From assembly GCA_030345135.1 (NCBI GenBank), contig CP128386.1:5004070-5068069 (forward strand): 64,000 bases of DNA, written 5' to 3'. Positions 18,250 through 26,742 of the stretch are shown one piece after another (positions within the stretch are counted from its first letter, which is position 1; each line of letters opens with the position of its first letter). The translations under genes and the position numbers were made by a program. Source of the stretch: Chitinophagaceae bacterium DXS. GTDB lineage: Bacteria > Bacteroidota > Bacteroidia > Chitinophagales > Chitinophagaceae. Below the pieces are notes generated by a model. The model had not been told where the DNA came from. It was given only the letters and a program-made list of their open reading frames with translations, and did no database searches.

Positions 18250-18402
18250 TTCTACTTCGTAATTTGTAGTTTGTACTTGCCTTAACATCGTACATCTAAA
18301 ATCGTACGTCATACATCATACATATAGCTTTACTTAAGTACCTCGTAACTCATGCCTTGTACTTTCCCCCACATCGTACATCTAAAATCGTACATCATAC
18401 AT
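18250..18402. repeat. Families F and G, including a 32-bp direct repeat
   Basis: The 32-bp blocks 18285-18316 and 18371-18402 (starting ACATCGTACATCTAAAATCG) are direct repeats with one mismatch, 86 bp apart. They are built from CGTACAT/CATACAT units. Around them are reverse-oriented family F units (AGTACCTCGTAACTC, CTACTTCGTAATTTG), which occur in forward form at 23467-23492. Confidence 0.75.
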
Positions 18403-18421
18403 GCACATCCGCACATCCGGT

Positions 18422-18437
18422 GTATCAAAAACGAACA
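18422..18437 (+). promoter_or_regulatory. 16-bp motif shared by two permease genes, copy 1
   Basis: GTATCAAAAACGAACA ends 90 bp before the permease start at 18528. The same sequence with one change (GTATCAAAACCGAACA) ends 91 bp before the start of the paralogue at 24062. Identical spacing suggests a common binding site or promoter part. Confidence 0.55.
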
Positions 18438-18527
18438 ATATAAATTATTTAATCAACGTAGTTATTTGGTTTGCAGTCAATTAAAGTTTGGTATTTTTCT
18501 GGTGCTTGAAAAAGCAATTATCTGAAT

Positions 18528-20894
18528 ATGCTGAAAAATTATTTTAGGATTGCCTGGCGGAACATGGTCAAGGACAGGCAGTTCGCTTTTTTGAATGTAA
18601 TGGGATTGTCCTGCGGAATTGCTTGTGTGTTGTTGATTTATTTGTGGGTGGCTGATGAATTAAGCTTCGATAATTTTTTCGATAATAAGGATCGTGTTTA
18701 CCAGTTGATGGAGCGTAGGTCTGCAGAAGGTGATGTGCAAGTGTCTGATGAATCGTCTGGCTTATTAAGTGAAGCAATGAAAGCGCAAATGCCCGAGATT
18801 GAATATGCCTCGCCATTAGCCCCTCCCGGGTGGTTTCAAAGATTTACACTTTCAGTAGGAGAAAAAAATATTAAGGCATCCGGACAATATTCAGGTAAGG
18901 ATTATTTTAACATCTTTTCTTTTAAACTCCTTGAGGGAAAGAAAGAATCTGTACTTGCAGACAAAAATTCCATCGTTATTTCTGATGAGCTTGCGCGTAA
19001 ACTATTTAACACGACAGAGAATTTAACCGGTAAGGCTGTTCACTTTCAGCACGAGAAAGATTTTTATGTGTCAGGCGTTTTTGAAAAAACACCGTATCAT
19101 TCTTCTCAGCAATTTGATTTTGTTCTTTCATTTGAATATCTGAAAGACGTGCAGCCCTGGGTAAAAGAATGGACCAACCTCGGCCCGCATAATTTTGTGT
19201 TATTACGGAAGGGGACTGACGTCGCCGCATTTAATAAGAAAATCGCGGGCTTCATTAATATGCATGGAGGAGATAGTTCCCGCGTTGCCGTAGCAATGAA
19301 GTTTTCGGATATGTATTTATCCGGTTCGTTTAGTCATGGCGTTTCATCCGGCGGAAGGATGGCTTATGTGCGGTTGTTCTCTTTGATCGCTATATTTATT
19401 TTGATCATCGGCTGCATTAATTTCATGAACCTGTCTACTGCCAGGGCTTCCCGAAGAATGAAAGAGATTGGCATTAAGAAAGTTACCGGTGCTACGCGTG
19501 GTCAGCTAATTGCTCAATTCTTGTCTGAATCTACGTTGATGACATTGTTTTCCATGGCGCTCGCTTTGGTTATTGCAAGATTACTATTGCCACATTTCAA
19601 TACACTAACAGGAAAACAAATCGAACTTAACCTCGGAATAGGATTGATTACAGCGTTAGCAGGTATCGCAATTTTTACGGGCTTGCTGGCGGGAAGTTAT
19701 CCCGCCTTGTATCTGTCAAAATTCAATCCACTTACAGTTTTGAAAGGCAAGTTGAGTACATCCTTTGCAGAGATCGTTTCCCGCAAAGGCCTGGTGGTAT
19801 TTCAGTTCACGCTTTCGGTTATTCTTATCGTTTCCGTGTTAGTGATTTATAAGCAGGTGAAATATTTGCAATCATCCGACCCCGGTTATAACAAGGATAA
19901 TGTTGTAAAGTTTGACGGCGATGGGAAGATTGCCGGCGCTGAAGAGACCTTTATGGCTGAGCTAAAAAAGGTTCCGGGTGTGGTAAATGCCTGCTTTACC
20001 TACAATAATATGGTAGGTAGAAACTATGGTGATTATGGTATTGAATGGGATGGAAAAGATCCGGATGCGTCTGTCTATTTTGAAGGTTTCAGGGCTGGCT
20101 ATGATTTTGTCGAAACCATGGGTATGCACGTGTTGAGCGGCAGAAGTTTTTCAAGAAATTATGGTACCGACAGTTCCAAAATAATTTTAAATGAAGCTGC
20201 AATAAAGGTGATGAATTTTAAAGATCCGGTTGGAAAAAATATCCGGCTTTTTGATAAGAGCATGCAGGTCGTTGGCGTAGTAAAAGATTTTCATTTCGAA
20301 TCTATGCACGAGCTGGTGAAACCGTCTTATTACACATTATTAAATCCCGGGCAAGCCGGAACAAAAATAATGGTTAGAATAAAAGCGGGGGATCAGCAGA
20401 ATACCTTAGCTGGTATTCAAAAGTTATATGAAACGTACAATCCGGCCTTTCCGTTTACTTATAGTTTTCTAAGTGAACTATATCAAAAGCAATATGAAAC
20501 CGAAGTGAGGACAGCAGCGCTGGCAAAGTATTTTTCCGGATTGGCAATTCTTATTTCATGTCTTGGCCTGTTTGGATTGGCTGCATTTACGGCACAAAAA
20601 AGACAAAAGGAAATTGGAATTCGCAAAGTAGTAGGTGCATCTGTAAGTAATATCGCATTTATGTTGTCCAGGGATTTTCTGAACCTGGTAATAATTGCTA
20701 TGTTGATTGCCTTTCCCATTGCGTGGTGGAGCGTGAATCAATGGTTGCAAGGTTTCGCATATCGTGTAAATATAGGTGCAGGTGTGTTTTTAATTGCTAC
20801 TCTCTCCGTTCTTTTCATCACATTGTTAACAATCAGTTTTCAAGCTATAAAAGCCGCATTGGCAAATCCTGTAAAGAGTCTTCGTTCTGAATAA
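18528..20894 (+). CDS. ABC transporter permease, MacB/FtsX type (paralogue 1)
   Basis: Inner-membrane permease of the MacB_PCD plus duplicated FtsX layout found in Bacteroidota. The 788 residues start MLKNYFRIAWRNMVKD, with transmembrane segment 1 at about 22-43. A periplasmic domain follows, then three helices with the coupling motif SRRMKEIGIKKVTGATRGQL (about 308-325). A second periplasmic region is followed by a second FtsX domain with KEIGIRKVVGASVSNI. The C-terminus NPVKSLRSE is shared with the paralogue at 24062 and nearly so (LRTE) at 26743. Such proteins work with a separate ATPase (LolD/MacB-like), and none lies in this window. The exported substrate is unknown. Confidence 0.93.
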   Translation: MLKNYFRIAWRNMVKDRQFAFLNVMGLSCGIACVLLIYLWVADELSFDNFFDNKDRVYQLMERRSAEGDVQVSDESSGLLSEAMKAQMPEIEYASPLAPPGWFQRFTLSVGEKNIKASGQYSGKDYFNIFSFKLLEGKKESVLADKNSIVISDELARKLFNTTENLTGKAVHFQHEKDFYVSGVFEKTPYHSSQQFDFVLSFEYLKDVQPWVKEWTNLGPHNFVLLRKGTDVAAFNKKIAGFINMHGGDSSRVAVAMKFSDMYLSGSFSHGVSSGGRMAYVRLFSLIAIFILIIGCINFMNLSTARASRRMKEIGIKKVTGATRGQLIAQFLSESTLMTLFSMALALVIARLLLPHFNTLTGKQIELNLGIGLITALAGIAIFTGLLAGSYPALYLSKFNPLTVLKGKLSTSFAEIVSRKGLVVFQFTLSVILIVSVLVIYKQVKYLQSSDPGYNKDNVVKFDGDGKIAGAEETFMAELKKVPGVVNACFTYNNMVGRNYGDYGIEWDGKDPDASVYFEGFRAGYDFVETMGMHVLSGRSFSRNYGTDSSKIILNEAAIKVMNFKDPVGKNIRLFDKSMQVVGVVKDFHFESMHELVKPSYYTLLNPGQAGTKIMVRIKAGDQQNTLAGIQKLYETYNPAFPFTYSFLSELYQKQYETEVRTAALAKYFSGLAILISCLGLFGLAAFTAQKRQKEIGIRKVVGASVSNIAFMLSRDFLNLVIIAMLIAFPIAWWSVNQWLQGFAYRVNIGAGVFLIATLSVLFITLLTISFQAIKAALANPVKSLRSE

Positions 20895-20932
20895 GCGATT
20901 TGATCAGGTGGATTATAAAAGGTGACAATTAA

Positions 20933-20972
20933 GAATGCCGGCGAAGTTAGTCGGCATTCGCTTTTTTTTTTT
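20933..20972 (+). terminator. Rho-independent terminator after permease 1
   Basis: Stem GAATGCCG (20933-20940) / CGGCATTC (20952-20959), 11-base loop, followed by an 11-base T run to 20972. It is a textbook intrinsic terminator about 40 bp after the stop. Confidence 0.9.
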
Positions 20973-21097
20973 GATAATTGAAGGTGGATCATTGAAAATG
21001 ATGAAGACGCAAATAGCACTGTGTGCTCTGTGTCTTCTCTGTCTCCACGCTACATATTTCCGTTTTCAATTCTCAATTCTCAATTATTGAAATGAGC
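20973..21097. repeat. Inverted array, family D (CAATTGAAAATT type), with family A core
   Basis: Left arm about 20973-21003 (ATAATTGAAGGTGG, ATCATTGAAAATGATG) and right arm about 21063-21097 (TTTTCAATTCTCAATTCTC) flank a family A stretch (GTGTGCTCTGTGTCTTCTC). The right arm continues through the stop codon of the sigma factor gene, so its last few residues (HFNN) are encoded by repeat sequence. Confidence 0.7.
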
Positions 21098-22309
21098 ATC
21101 TACCTTCTTTTGTACAGCTTGCCTGTCTACGGGAGTTTTTGCAAGCATCAATGCTTTGTCAAAATGTAGCTTTGATATTTCGTTATTGATGCCAGCGTAT
21201 AATTCACCAAGCAGTAAATAATAGAAGAAATTATTGGTGAGCTGCAATTTTTCTGCTTCAGTAATCGCAGCTTCATTTCCGCGGGCTTTAGAGAGCGCAT
21301 AAGTTCTGTTTAGAGCCGCAATAGGAGAGTATTCAATTTGCAATAACTGGTTATATAGCTGTAAAATATTATCCCATTTTTCTGTGCTGTCATTTTTCTG
21401 CGTATGCCAATAGGCGATCCCTGCTTCCAAATGATACTTTGAAATTTGGTCGCCACTTGCTGCACAATGCAGAAAGTAGCCTCCCTTACTTATCCAGTCG
21501 GGGTTCCATAAATTTATATCTTGCTCTTCATATAATACCAGTTCTCCACTTTCATTCATGCGCGCATCAAACCGGGAAATGTGAAAACACATTAAAGCAA
21601 GCAAAGCATTCGCTTGTGGCTTGTTGGTTAAGGTGTTTTCTACAAGCATTGTACATAGTCGAATCGCTTCAAGGCACAAATCTTTCTTTAACGGTGTGTT
21701 TTGACTAACAGAATAATAGCCTTCATTAAATAGCAGATAAATTGTTGTAAGTACAGGCTGTAATCTTTCTTCAATCTGAAATGCGTTGGGTAGTTCTATT
21801 GGAATATTTTCTTCCCGCAATTTTTCCTTTGCCCGGAAAAGCCTTTTGTTGATGGTTTCTTTATTAGATAGAAACGCGTCCGCAATCTCTTCAATGCCAA
21901 ATCCACAAAGAATCCTGAGACATAAACCTACCTGAGCTTCGGTTGGAATTGACGGATGGCAGACTGCAAACATCATTTGCAGCTGACTGTCATTAATATG
22001 TAACGGGGATAGATCTATGTCGTCTTCGTAAACTTCATCCTGATTATCCTTTAACTGTTCGGATATTTTGTTCTCGAAGAGTGCATTGCGTTGCAAATGA
22101 TTGATGGCTTTATTCTTCGCAACATTGTGCAGCCAGGCTGTTGGATTTTTAGGAACTCCTTCAATACCCCATGTTTGTGAAGCGACAAGAAAAGTATCGC
22201 TCGCAATGTCTTCTGCAATTTCAATTTGACGAAACCCAAAATGCTTGCACAAGACCGCTACAATCTTTCTGTATTCAGTTCTGAAAAGATGAGGTATTAA
22301 CTCAGGCAT
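21080..22309 (-). CDS. ECF sigma factor with C-terminal TPR-like extension (ECF42 type)
   Basis: Alternative RNA polymerase sigma factor of 409 aa. Sigma region 2 lies at about 10-80 (RTEYRKIVAVLCKHFGFRQI, EDIASDTFLVA, AWLHNVAKNKAINHL). Region 4 is at about 110-165 (GLCLRILCGFGIEEIADAFL, NKRLFRAKEKLRE). The long remainder is the DUF6596/TPR-like region that defines ECF42, whose genes usually sit next to DGPF/YciI proteins, exactly as here. The order on the minus strand is DHFR-like, YciI, sigma. No anti-sigma factor is present; in ECF42 the C-terminal extension is reported to be needed for activity. The regulon is unknown but likely includes its own operon. Confidence 0.9.
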   Translation of the reverse strand: MPELIPHLFRTEYRKIVAVLCKHFGFRQIEIAEDIASDTFLVASQTWGIEGVPKNPTAWLHNVAKNKAINHLQRNALFENKISEQLKDNQDEVYEDDIDLSPLHINDSQLQMMFAVCHPSIPTEAQVGLCLRILCGFGIEEIADAFLSNKETINKRLFRAKEKLREENIPIELPNAFQIEERLQPVLTTIYLLFNEGYYSVSQNTPLKKDLCLEAIRLCTMLVENTLTNKPQANALLALMCFHISRFDARMNESGELVLYEEQDINLWNPDWISKGGYFLHCAASGDQISKYHLEAGIAYWHTQKNDSTEKWDNILQLYNQLLQIEYSPIAALNRTYALSKARGNEAAITEAEKLQLTNNFFYYLLLGELYAGINNEISKLHFDKALMLAKTPVDRQAVQKKVDAHFNN

Positions 22310-22314
22310 AATTT

Positions 22315-22464
22315 AAGTCAAAAAGTAAAAATTCAAAAGTCAAAAATGTTGCCGCACTAAAAGCCTGTTTCACGCAAAGGTGAAAAATAAATTGTGTAAG
22401 TTGAAAATCCTGTCAAAAGCTTCATTCAGTGAACAGCCTTTTTACTTTTGAATTTTGACTTTCC
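22315..22464. repeat. Inverted array, family I (AAAAGTCAAAA type)
   Basis: Left arm about 22315-22348 (AAGTCAAAAAGTAAAAATTC) and right arm about 22439-22464 (TTTTTACTTTTGAATTTTGA) surround a core of about 90 bp. The element occupies the gap between the YciI gene (stop at 22469) and the sigma factor start at 22309, inside what is otherwise an operon. Confidence 0.7.
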
Positions 22465-22468
22465 TCTT

Positions 22469-22813
22469 TTATTTGTTTATCACTTTTCTCACTTCCACGC
22501 TATTACCCTCTCCCTTCAATATCGGGCATTCTTTGGCTATGGCAAGTGCGTCGTCAAAGTCTTTCGCTTTGATCATTATAAATCCCGCAAGAGATTCTTT
22601 TATCTCCACAAAGGGGCCGTCCGTTACCACGTTGTTGGGTTTTATTACTTTGCCTTCTGTAGACAAACCCTTGCCGCCAACAAATTTATCTTGTGCAGCA
22701 ATGCCGCCAACCCAGTCATTGTACATTTTCATGTATACCTGTAATTGTTCGGGCGACGGTTGTGCTTCCCTGGTTAATAAATCCAGTCGCATTAAGATCA
22801 GGTACTCTTCCAT
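22469..22813 (-). CDS. YciI-like (DGPF) protein
   Basis: A 114-residue ferredoxin-like-fold protein of the YCII family. The signature is VVTDGPFVEIKESLAGF at about 62-78, with the Asp-Gly-Pro-Phe core. The start MEEYLILMRLD is the usual first beta strand. No catalytic role is settled for DGPF proteins. They are regular partners and probable targets of ECF41/ECF42 sigma factors, and this one lies directly upstream of such a sigma gene. The first gene of the group is DHFR-like, 33 bp away, so all three are probably co-transcribed. Confidence 0.92.
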   Translation of the reverse strand: MEEYLILMRLDLLTREAQPSPEQLQVYMKMYNDWVGGIAAQDKFVGGKGLSTEGKVIKPNNVVTDGPFVEIKESLAGFIMIKAKDFDDALAIAKECPILKGEGNSVEVRKVINK

Positions 22814-22846
22814 GATGTTTGTTTTTATAAATGTTGAAGTGAATGT

Positions 22847-23407
22847 CTACTTTGAAACTGGCGCATAACAAGCCAGTATTCTACCGCTTTTAAATGTGTT
22901 TGTCTTCGTTAATTTAAGTTCAACCAGGTGGTTTAGCCCCTGGCAAAAAGAAGTGCCGCTGCCAATCAGCAATGGATCGATCATCAGCTGAAACTCGTCT
23001 ATCAGCCCGTGTTCAGCAAACTGCGTTATAATTGAACCGCTTCCCAAAATAGCCATGTCTTTTCCGGGTGTGTTTTTTATTTTCCGTACTTCTTCAATTA
23101 TATCGTCGCTGATGATCCTGGTGTTTTCCCATGTGGCTTTTTTCAACGTTCTGGAAAATACAATTTTTTCAGATTTGTTCATTCCTTCAGCAACCTCCGG
23201 CATCATCTGTCGGGCATTTTCTGTCGGCCAAAAACCTGCCATCATTTCGTAGGTCGTTCGGCCAAACAGGAGTATGCCGTCTGCGTGAAGCGCATCTTCT
23301 GCATATTTGCTTCCTTCTTCATCATGTGCGTGCCAGCTTGTGTCACCATCAGGGCCTTTAAAATACCCGTTTAATGTGGTGAAATTAAATACTGTTAGCT
23401 TTCTCAT
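22847..23407 (-). CDS. Dihydrofolate reductase-fold protein (RibD C-terminal type)
   Basis: A 186-residue NADPH-binding reductase-like protein of the RibD_C/YyaP group. The N-terminal strand MRKLTVFNFTTLNGYFKGPD is typical, as are LLFGRTTYEMMAGFWP (about 46-61) and the nucleotide-binding loop AILGSGSIITQFAEHGLIDE (about 128-147). True folate reduction is unlikely; the family includes many uncharacterised reductases. It is the first gene of the ECF42-type operon, a partner often seen with YciI proteins. Upstream is a family D/F repeat region, so any promoter lies within about 10-600 bp of repeats. Confidence 0.9.
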   Translation of the reverse strand: MRKLTVFNFTTLNGYFKGPDGDTSWHAHDEEGSKYAEDALHADGILLFGRTTYEMMAGFWPTENARQMMPEVAEGMNKSEKIVFSRTLKKATWENTRIISDDIIEEVRKIKNTPGKDMAILGSGSIITQFAEHGLIDEFQLMIDPLLIGSGTSFCQGLNHLVELKLTKTNTFKSGRILACYAPVSK

Positions 23408-23419
23408 GGTAATCTCTTT

Positions 23420-23939
23420 TTAATTGAAAATTGATAGTTGAAAATTGAAAATGAACTGAGTGCTGCAAGTACGAGTTACGAAGTACGAAGTACACAAGTT
23501 TGATCCGGTTTACCTCGTGCAGATCTGTTTATAGCACAGTCTAATGATCTTGTCGGTCTTGCCACTAAAATATCTTGCCTTCATTTTCAATTAAAACCAG
23601 CGTTATAATTCTTTTGTTTGTTTATACTATTATAACAAACGAAAAACCAGGAATTGGACATACGAATGGAAAATTGATAATTGACAATTGAAAATGAACT
23701 GCAAACGCTCTGTGAATACGAATTACGCGGTACGAAATTTAGATTCGGCACATCTTTTCTTTTCATTCTCCTTCTCCTTTAACCTGGGCCACTAATTACT
23801 ACCATCTCTTAATAATGATCATATCTGTAAAGGTTTTTGTTCATGACTGATAGAAGCATACTCATTCGCATATTTGCACATTTACTAATTTGCACATTTA
23901 TCGTTCATTTTCAATTTTCAACTATCCATTTTCAATTAA
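23420..23939. repeat. Long inverted repeat pair, family D, with F and C units between
   Basis: The 37-bp arms 23420-23456 and 23903-23939 (left arm starts TTAATTGAAAATTGATAG) are inverted repeats with one mismatch, separated by 446 bp. Inside are forward family F units (AAGTACGAGTTACGAAG at 23467), a second family D forward copy (about 23669-23695), a short D reverse copy (about 23583-23599), and family C reverse units (CATTCGCATATTTGCACA) before the right arm. The region fills the divergent gap 23408-24061. No gene is seen there. Confidence 0.85.
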
Positions 23940-23954
23940 AACCGTACATCGTTC

Positions 23955-23970
23955 GTATCAAAACCGAACA
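23955..23970 (+). promoter_or_regulatory. 16-bp motif shared by two permease genes, copy 2
   Basis: GTATCAAAACCGAACA ends 91 bp before ATG 24062 and matches the motif at 18422-18437 at 15 of 16 positions. It is followed by TACGTTTT, one base off the Bacteroidota -7 box TAnnTTTG. Confidence 0.55.
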
Positions 23971-24061
23971 TTTTACGTTTTAATTGCTATGTAAATTACT
24001 GGTTATAAAATTTTTACTTCGGGGCATATTGTTGGATGCGTTTGTTGGCAAATCCCAAACT

Positions 24062-26488
24062 ATGTTCAAAACATACTTCAATATTGCGTTAAGGCAACTC
24101 CGCAAACAAAAAATGTATGCATTAATTAAAATCGGAGGTTTTGCTTTAAGCATAGCGGCATGCTTGTTAATTGCGCTGTATATACGGGATGAACTTAGTT
24201 ATGATAAATCCTATCCTGATAATGACCGCATTTTCAGAATAACAGGTGAATACAATGACAAAGGCAATATGGAAACCGGTGCGGATTGGCCGCCGCCAAT
24301 GGCAAAAGCACTAAAACAGGATTATCCGGAAGTTGAATATTCGGGCAGAATAATGCCGCATGAACTGTTCTATTGCGCCGGTAGCAACCAGGTGCGCAGG
24401 GTTGATGCGGAACAAAATACCTATGAAGACAAATTTACATTTGCAGATCAGTCTATTTTGGATATTCTACAGGTCCCCATGGTTTACGGTGACCGTGCAA
24501 TGGCACTTGCCCAACCCCGTACAATGGTGATAGCAAAAAGCATTGCAGATAAATATTTTCCCAACGAAAACCCTGTTGGAAAATTAATGATCCTGAACAA
24601 TGATAAGGACCGGATTTATAAAATTGGTGGTGTGATGAAAGATTTTCCTTCAACCAGCCATCTTCAATACAATTTTCTGCTGACACTTACGGGCTATGAG
24701 CTTTGGAAAGGCGAACAGGATGGCTGGATGAGCAGCAACTATTACACATATGTAAAGCTTCGCAAAGGCGCGAATCCGATACAATTCCAGGATAAATTAA
24801 AATCTGTCATCACCAGGTACTACGTCCCGGCGCTTAAAAGTGAAGGAAATGTTCAGGCTGATGAGATGGCTCAAAAGTTGCGTTTTCTGGTTCAACCTGT
24901 CGCAGATATTCATTTGCGGTCCTATAAAATAGATGATGGCCTGCATCACGGTGATATCCGTTTTGTGTGGTTGTTTGGCGCTATTGCATGTTTTATTTTA
25001 TTAATTGCGTGTATCAATTTTGTAAACCTGTCAACGGCCAAATCTGCGAACAGGGCAAAAGAAGTAGGCTTAAGAAAGGTGCTGGGTTCATACAGGTCAG
25101 GGCTTGTACAGCAATTTCTTACCGAGTCCATGCTCTACAGTTGCTGTTCCTTTGTTTTGGGATTATTGATTGCATGGTTGTTATTGCCCTATTTTAATAT
25201 GCTGGCAGGCAAATCTCTTTCTATGCCATGGACGAAATGGTGGCTGGTTCCTTTAATAACCGTTGCAATTGTTGCTACTGGTTTTTTTGCCGGCATCTAT
25301 CCTTCACTGTATTTGTCTGCATTCAAACCAATACTGGTTTTAAAAGGCCAGCTGAGCAGGGGAAGCAAAAATTCTGTTTTACGAAACGGGCTGGTTGTGT
25401 TCCAGTTTTGTACATCCATTATACTGATAATTTCCACGCTGGTAATTTATAAACAAACGCATTACTTATTGAATGCGAAGATTGGTTTTGATAAAGACCA
25501 GGTGATGCTGATACAGGGGACAAACACGCTGGGAGAACATGTTAGAGAGTTTAAAAACGAATTGCTGAAGTTGTCGCAGGTGAAAAATGTGTCTGTGAGT
25601 GATTTTCTTCCGGTTTCAGGCACCAAACGCAATGGCAACACTTTTTGGAATACTGGGAAAAAAACGACTGATCCCGGTATATTCGCGCAAGCCTGGACTG
25701 TAGATGACAGCTACATTCAAACACTCGGAATCAAGTTGATTGCAGGCAGAAATTTTTCGCCGGAAATGCCATCCGATTCGCAGGCTGTTATTATCAATAA
25801 GACAATGGCTGAAAAACTTAACCTGAAAGATCCCGTAGGAAAGACAATCGAGAACTGGGGAAAGTATCCGATAATTGGCGTAGTAGAAGATTTTAATTTC
25901 GAAAGCATGCGCGGCAAGGTTGGTGCGTTAAGTATGCACTTGGGTAATAGTACAACTATTGTTTCTGTTAAGTTAAGCAGTAAAGAAGTAAAAGATGCTC
26001 TGCCGGCCATAAACAGTTTGTGGAAGAAGTTTGCGCCTACACAACCAATACGTTATACCTTCCTCGATGAAAATTTTAAAAACATGTATGCAGATGTACA
26101 GCGGATGGGTAACATCTTTACAAGTTTTGCCATACTGGCAATCGTAATTGCGTGTCTTGGCTTATTCGCACTTTCCGCTTTCATGGCTGAGCAACGCAAT
26201 AAAGAAATTGGAATTCGCAAAGTATTGGGTGCTTCTGCAACAAATATAACAGCCATGCTATCCATAAGCTTTGTAAGATTGGTAATGCTGGCCATTTTAA
26301 TTGCATCACCCATTGCCTGGTGGGGTATGAGTAAATGGCTGCAGGATTTTGCGTATCGTATCCAAATTGATTGGTGGATGGTTGCTTTGGCTGGCATTGT
26401 TGCGATAATGATTGCGTTGGCAACTGTAAGCTTTCAATCCATCAGAGCAGCGCTTGCTAATCCGGTTAAGAGTCTAAGATCGGAGTAG
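24062..26488 (+). CDS. ABC transporter permease, MacB/FtsX type (paralogue 2)
   Basis: A second large FtsX-type permease, about 808 aa from ATG 24062. The frame is open upstream to 23984, but MFKTYFNIALRQLRKQKMYA aligns with the starts of the paralogues, and the shared upstream motif keeps the same distance only with this start. Four-helix FtsX domains contain ANRAKEVGLRKVLGSYRSGL and NKEIGIRKVLGASATNI. The two periplasmic domains differ clearly from paralogue 1, so substrates may differ. It ends NPVKSLRSE. The next paralogue follows after 254 bp of repeats; no ATPase gene is nearby. Confidence 0.92.
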   Translation: MFKTYFNIALRQLRKQKMYALIKIGGFALSIAACLLIALYIRDELSYDKSYPDNDRIFRITGEYNDKGNMETGADWPPPMAKALKQDYPEVEYSGRIMPHELFYCAGSNQVRRVDAEQNTYEDKFTFADQSILDILQVPMVYGDRAMALAQPRTMVIAKSIADKYFPNENPVGKLMILNNDKDRIYKIGGVMKDFPSTSHLQYNFLLTLTGYELWKGEQDGWMSSNYYTYVKLRKGANPIQFQDKLKSVITRYYVPALKSEGNVQADEMAQKLRFLVQPVADIHLRSYKIDDGLHHGDIRFVWLFGAIACFILLIACINFVNLSTAKSANRAKEVGLRKVLGSYRSGLVQQFLTESMLYSCCSFVLGLLIAWLLLPYFNMLAGKSLSMPWTKWWLVPLITVAIVATGFFAGIYPSLYLSAFKPILVLKGQLSRGSKNSVLRNGLVVFQFCTSIILIISTLVIYKQTHYLLNAKIGFDKDQVMLIQGTNTLGEHVREFKNELLKLSQVKNVSVSDFLPVSGTKRNGNTFWNTGKKTTDPGIFAQAWTVDDSYIQTLGIKLIAGRNFSPEMPSDSQAVIINKTMAEKLNLKDPVGKTIENWGKYPIIGVVEDFNFESMRGKVGALSMHLGNSTTIVSVKLSSKEVKDALPAINSLWKKFAPTQPIRYTFLDENFKNMYADVQRMGNIFTSFAILAIVIACLGLFALSAFMAEQRNKEIGIRKVLGASATNITAMLSISFVRLVMLAILIASPIAWWGMSKWLQDFAYRIQIDWWMVALAGIVAIMIALATVSFQSIRAALANPVKSLRSE

Positions 26489-26489
26489 G

Positions 26490-26735
26490 ATTTGATTAAT
26501 TGACAATTCCTGCCCGACTGAAGTCGTTCAGGCGGGGAAAAATTGACAATTGAAAATGAAGCTAAATTGAAAGCTTTGTGTGACTCCTTGTATTCTCCTG
26601 CCTTTCCTCTGTTTAATTAAAAAAATACTTAAGGAAATGGGCAGTAGAGATACAAAAAATTTATCTGTGCTTCTGTGCCCCAGTGGCAAAAAAAACATGC
26701 TGAAGGCTAATTGCTGACAGCTCACAGCTAAATGC
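26490..26735. repeat. Mosaic of repeat families D, A and AGCT-type units with a nested hairpin
   Basis: The gap between the permeases holds family D (TTAATTGACAATT, then AATTGACAATTGAAAATG), family A (CTCTGTTT, CTGTGCTTCTGTGCCCC) and a short run of GCTGACAGCTCACAGCTAAA. A GC-rich hairpin, 26509-26537 (CCTGCCCGACTGAAG...), lies between the two family D blocks as if inserted there. Confidence 0.7.
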
Positions 26736-26742
26736 TACCGCT

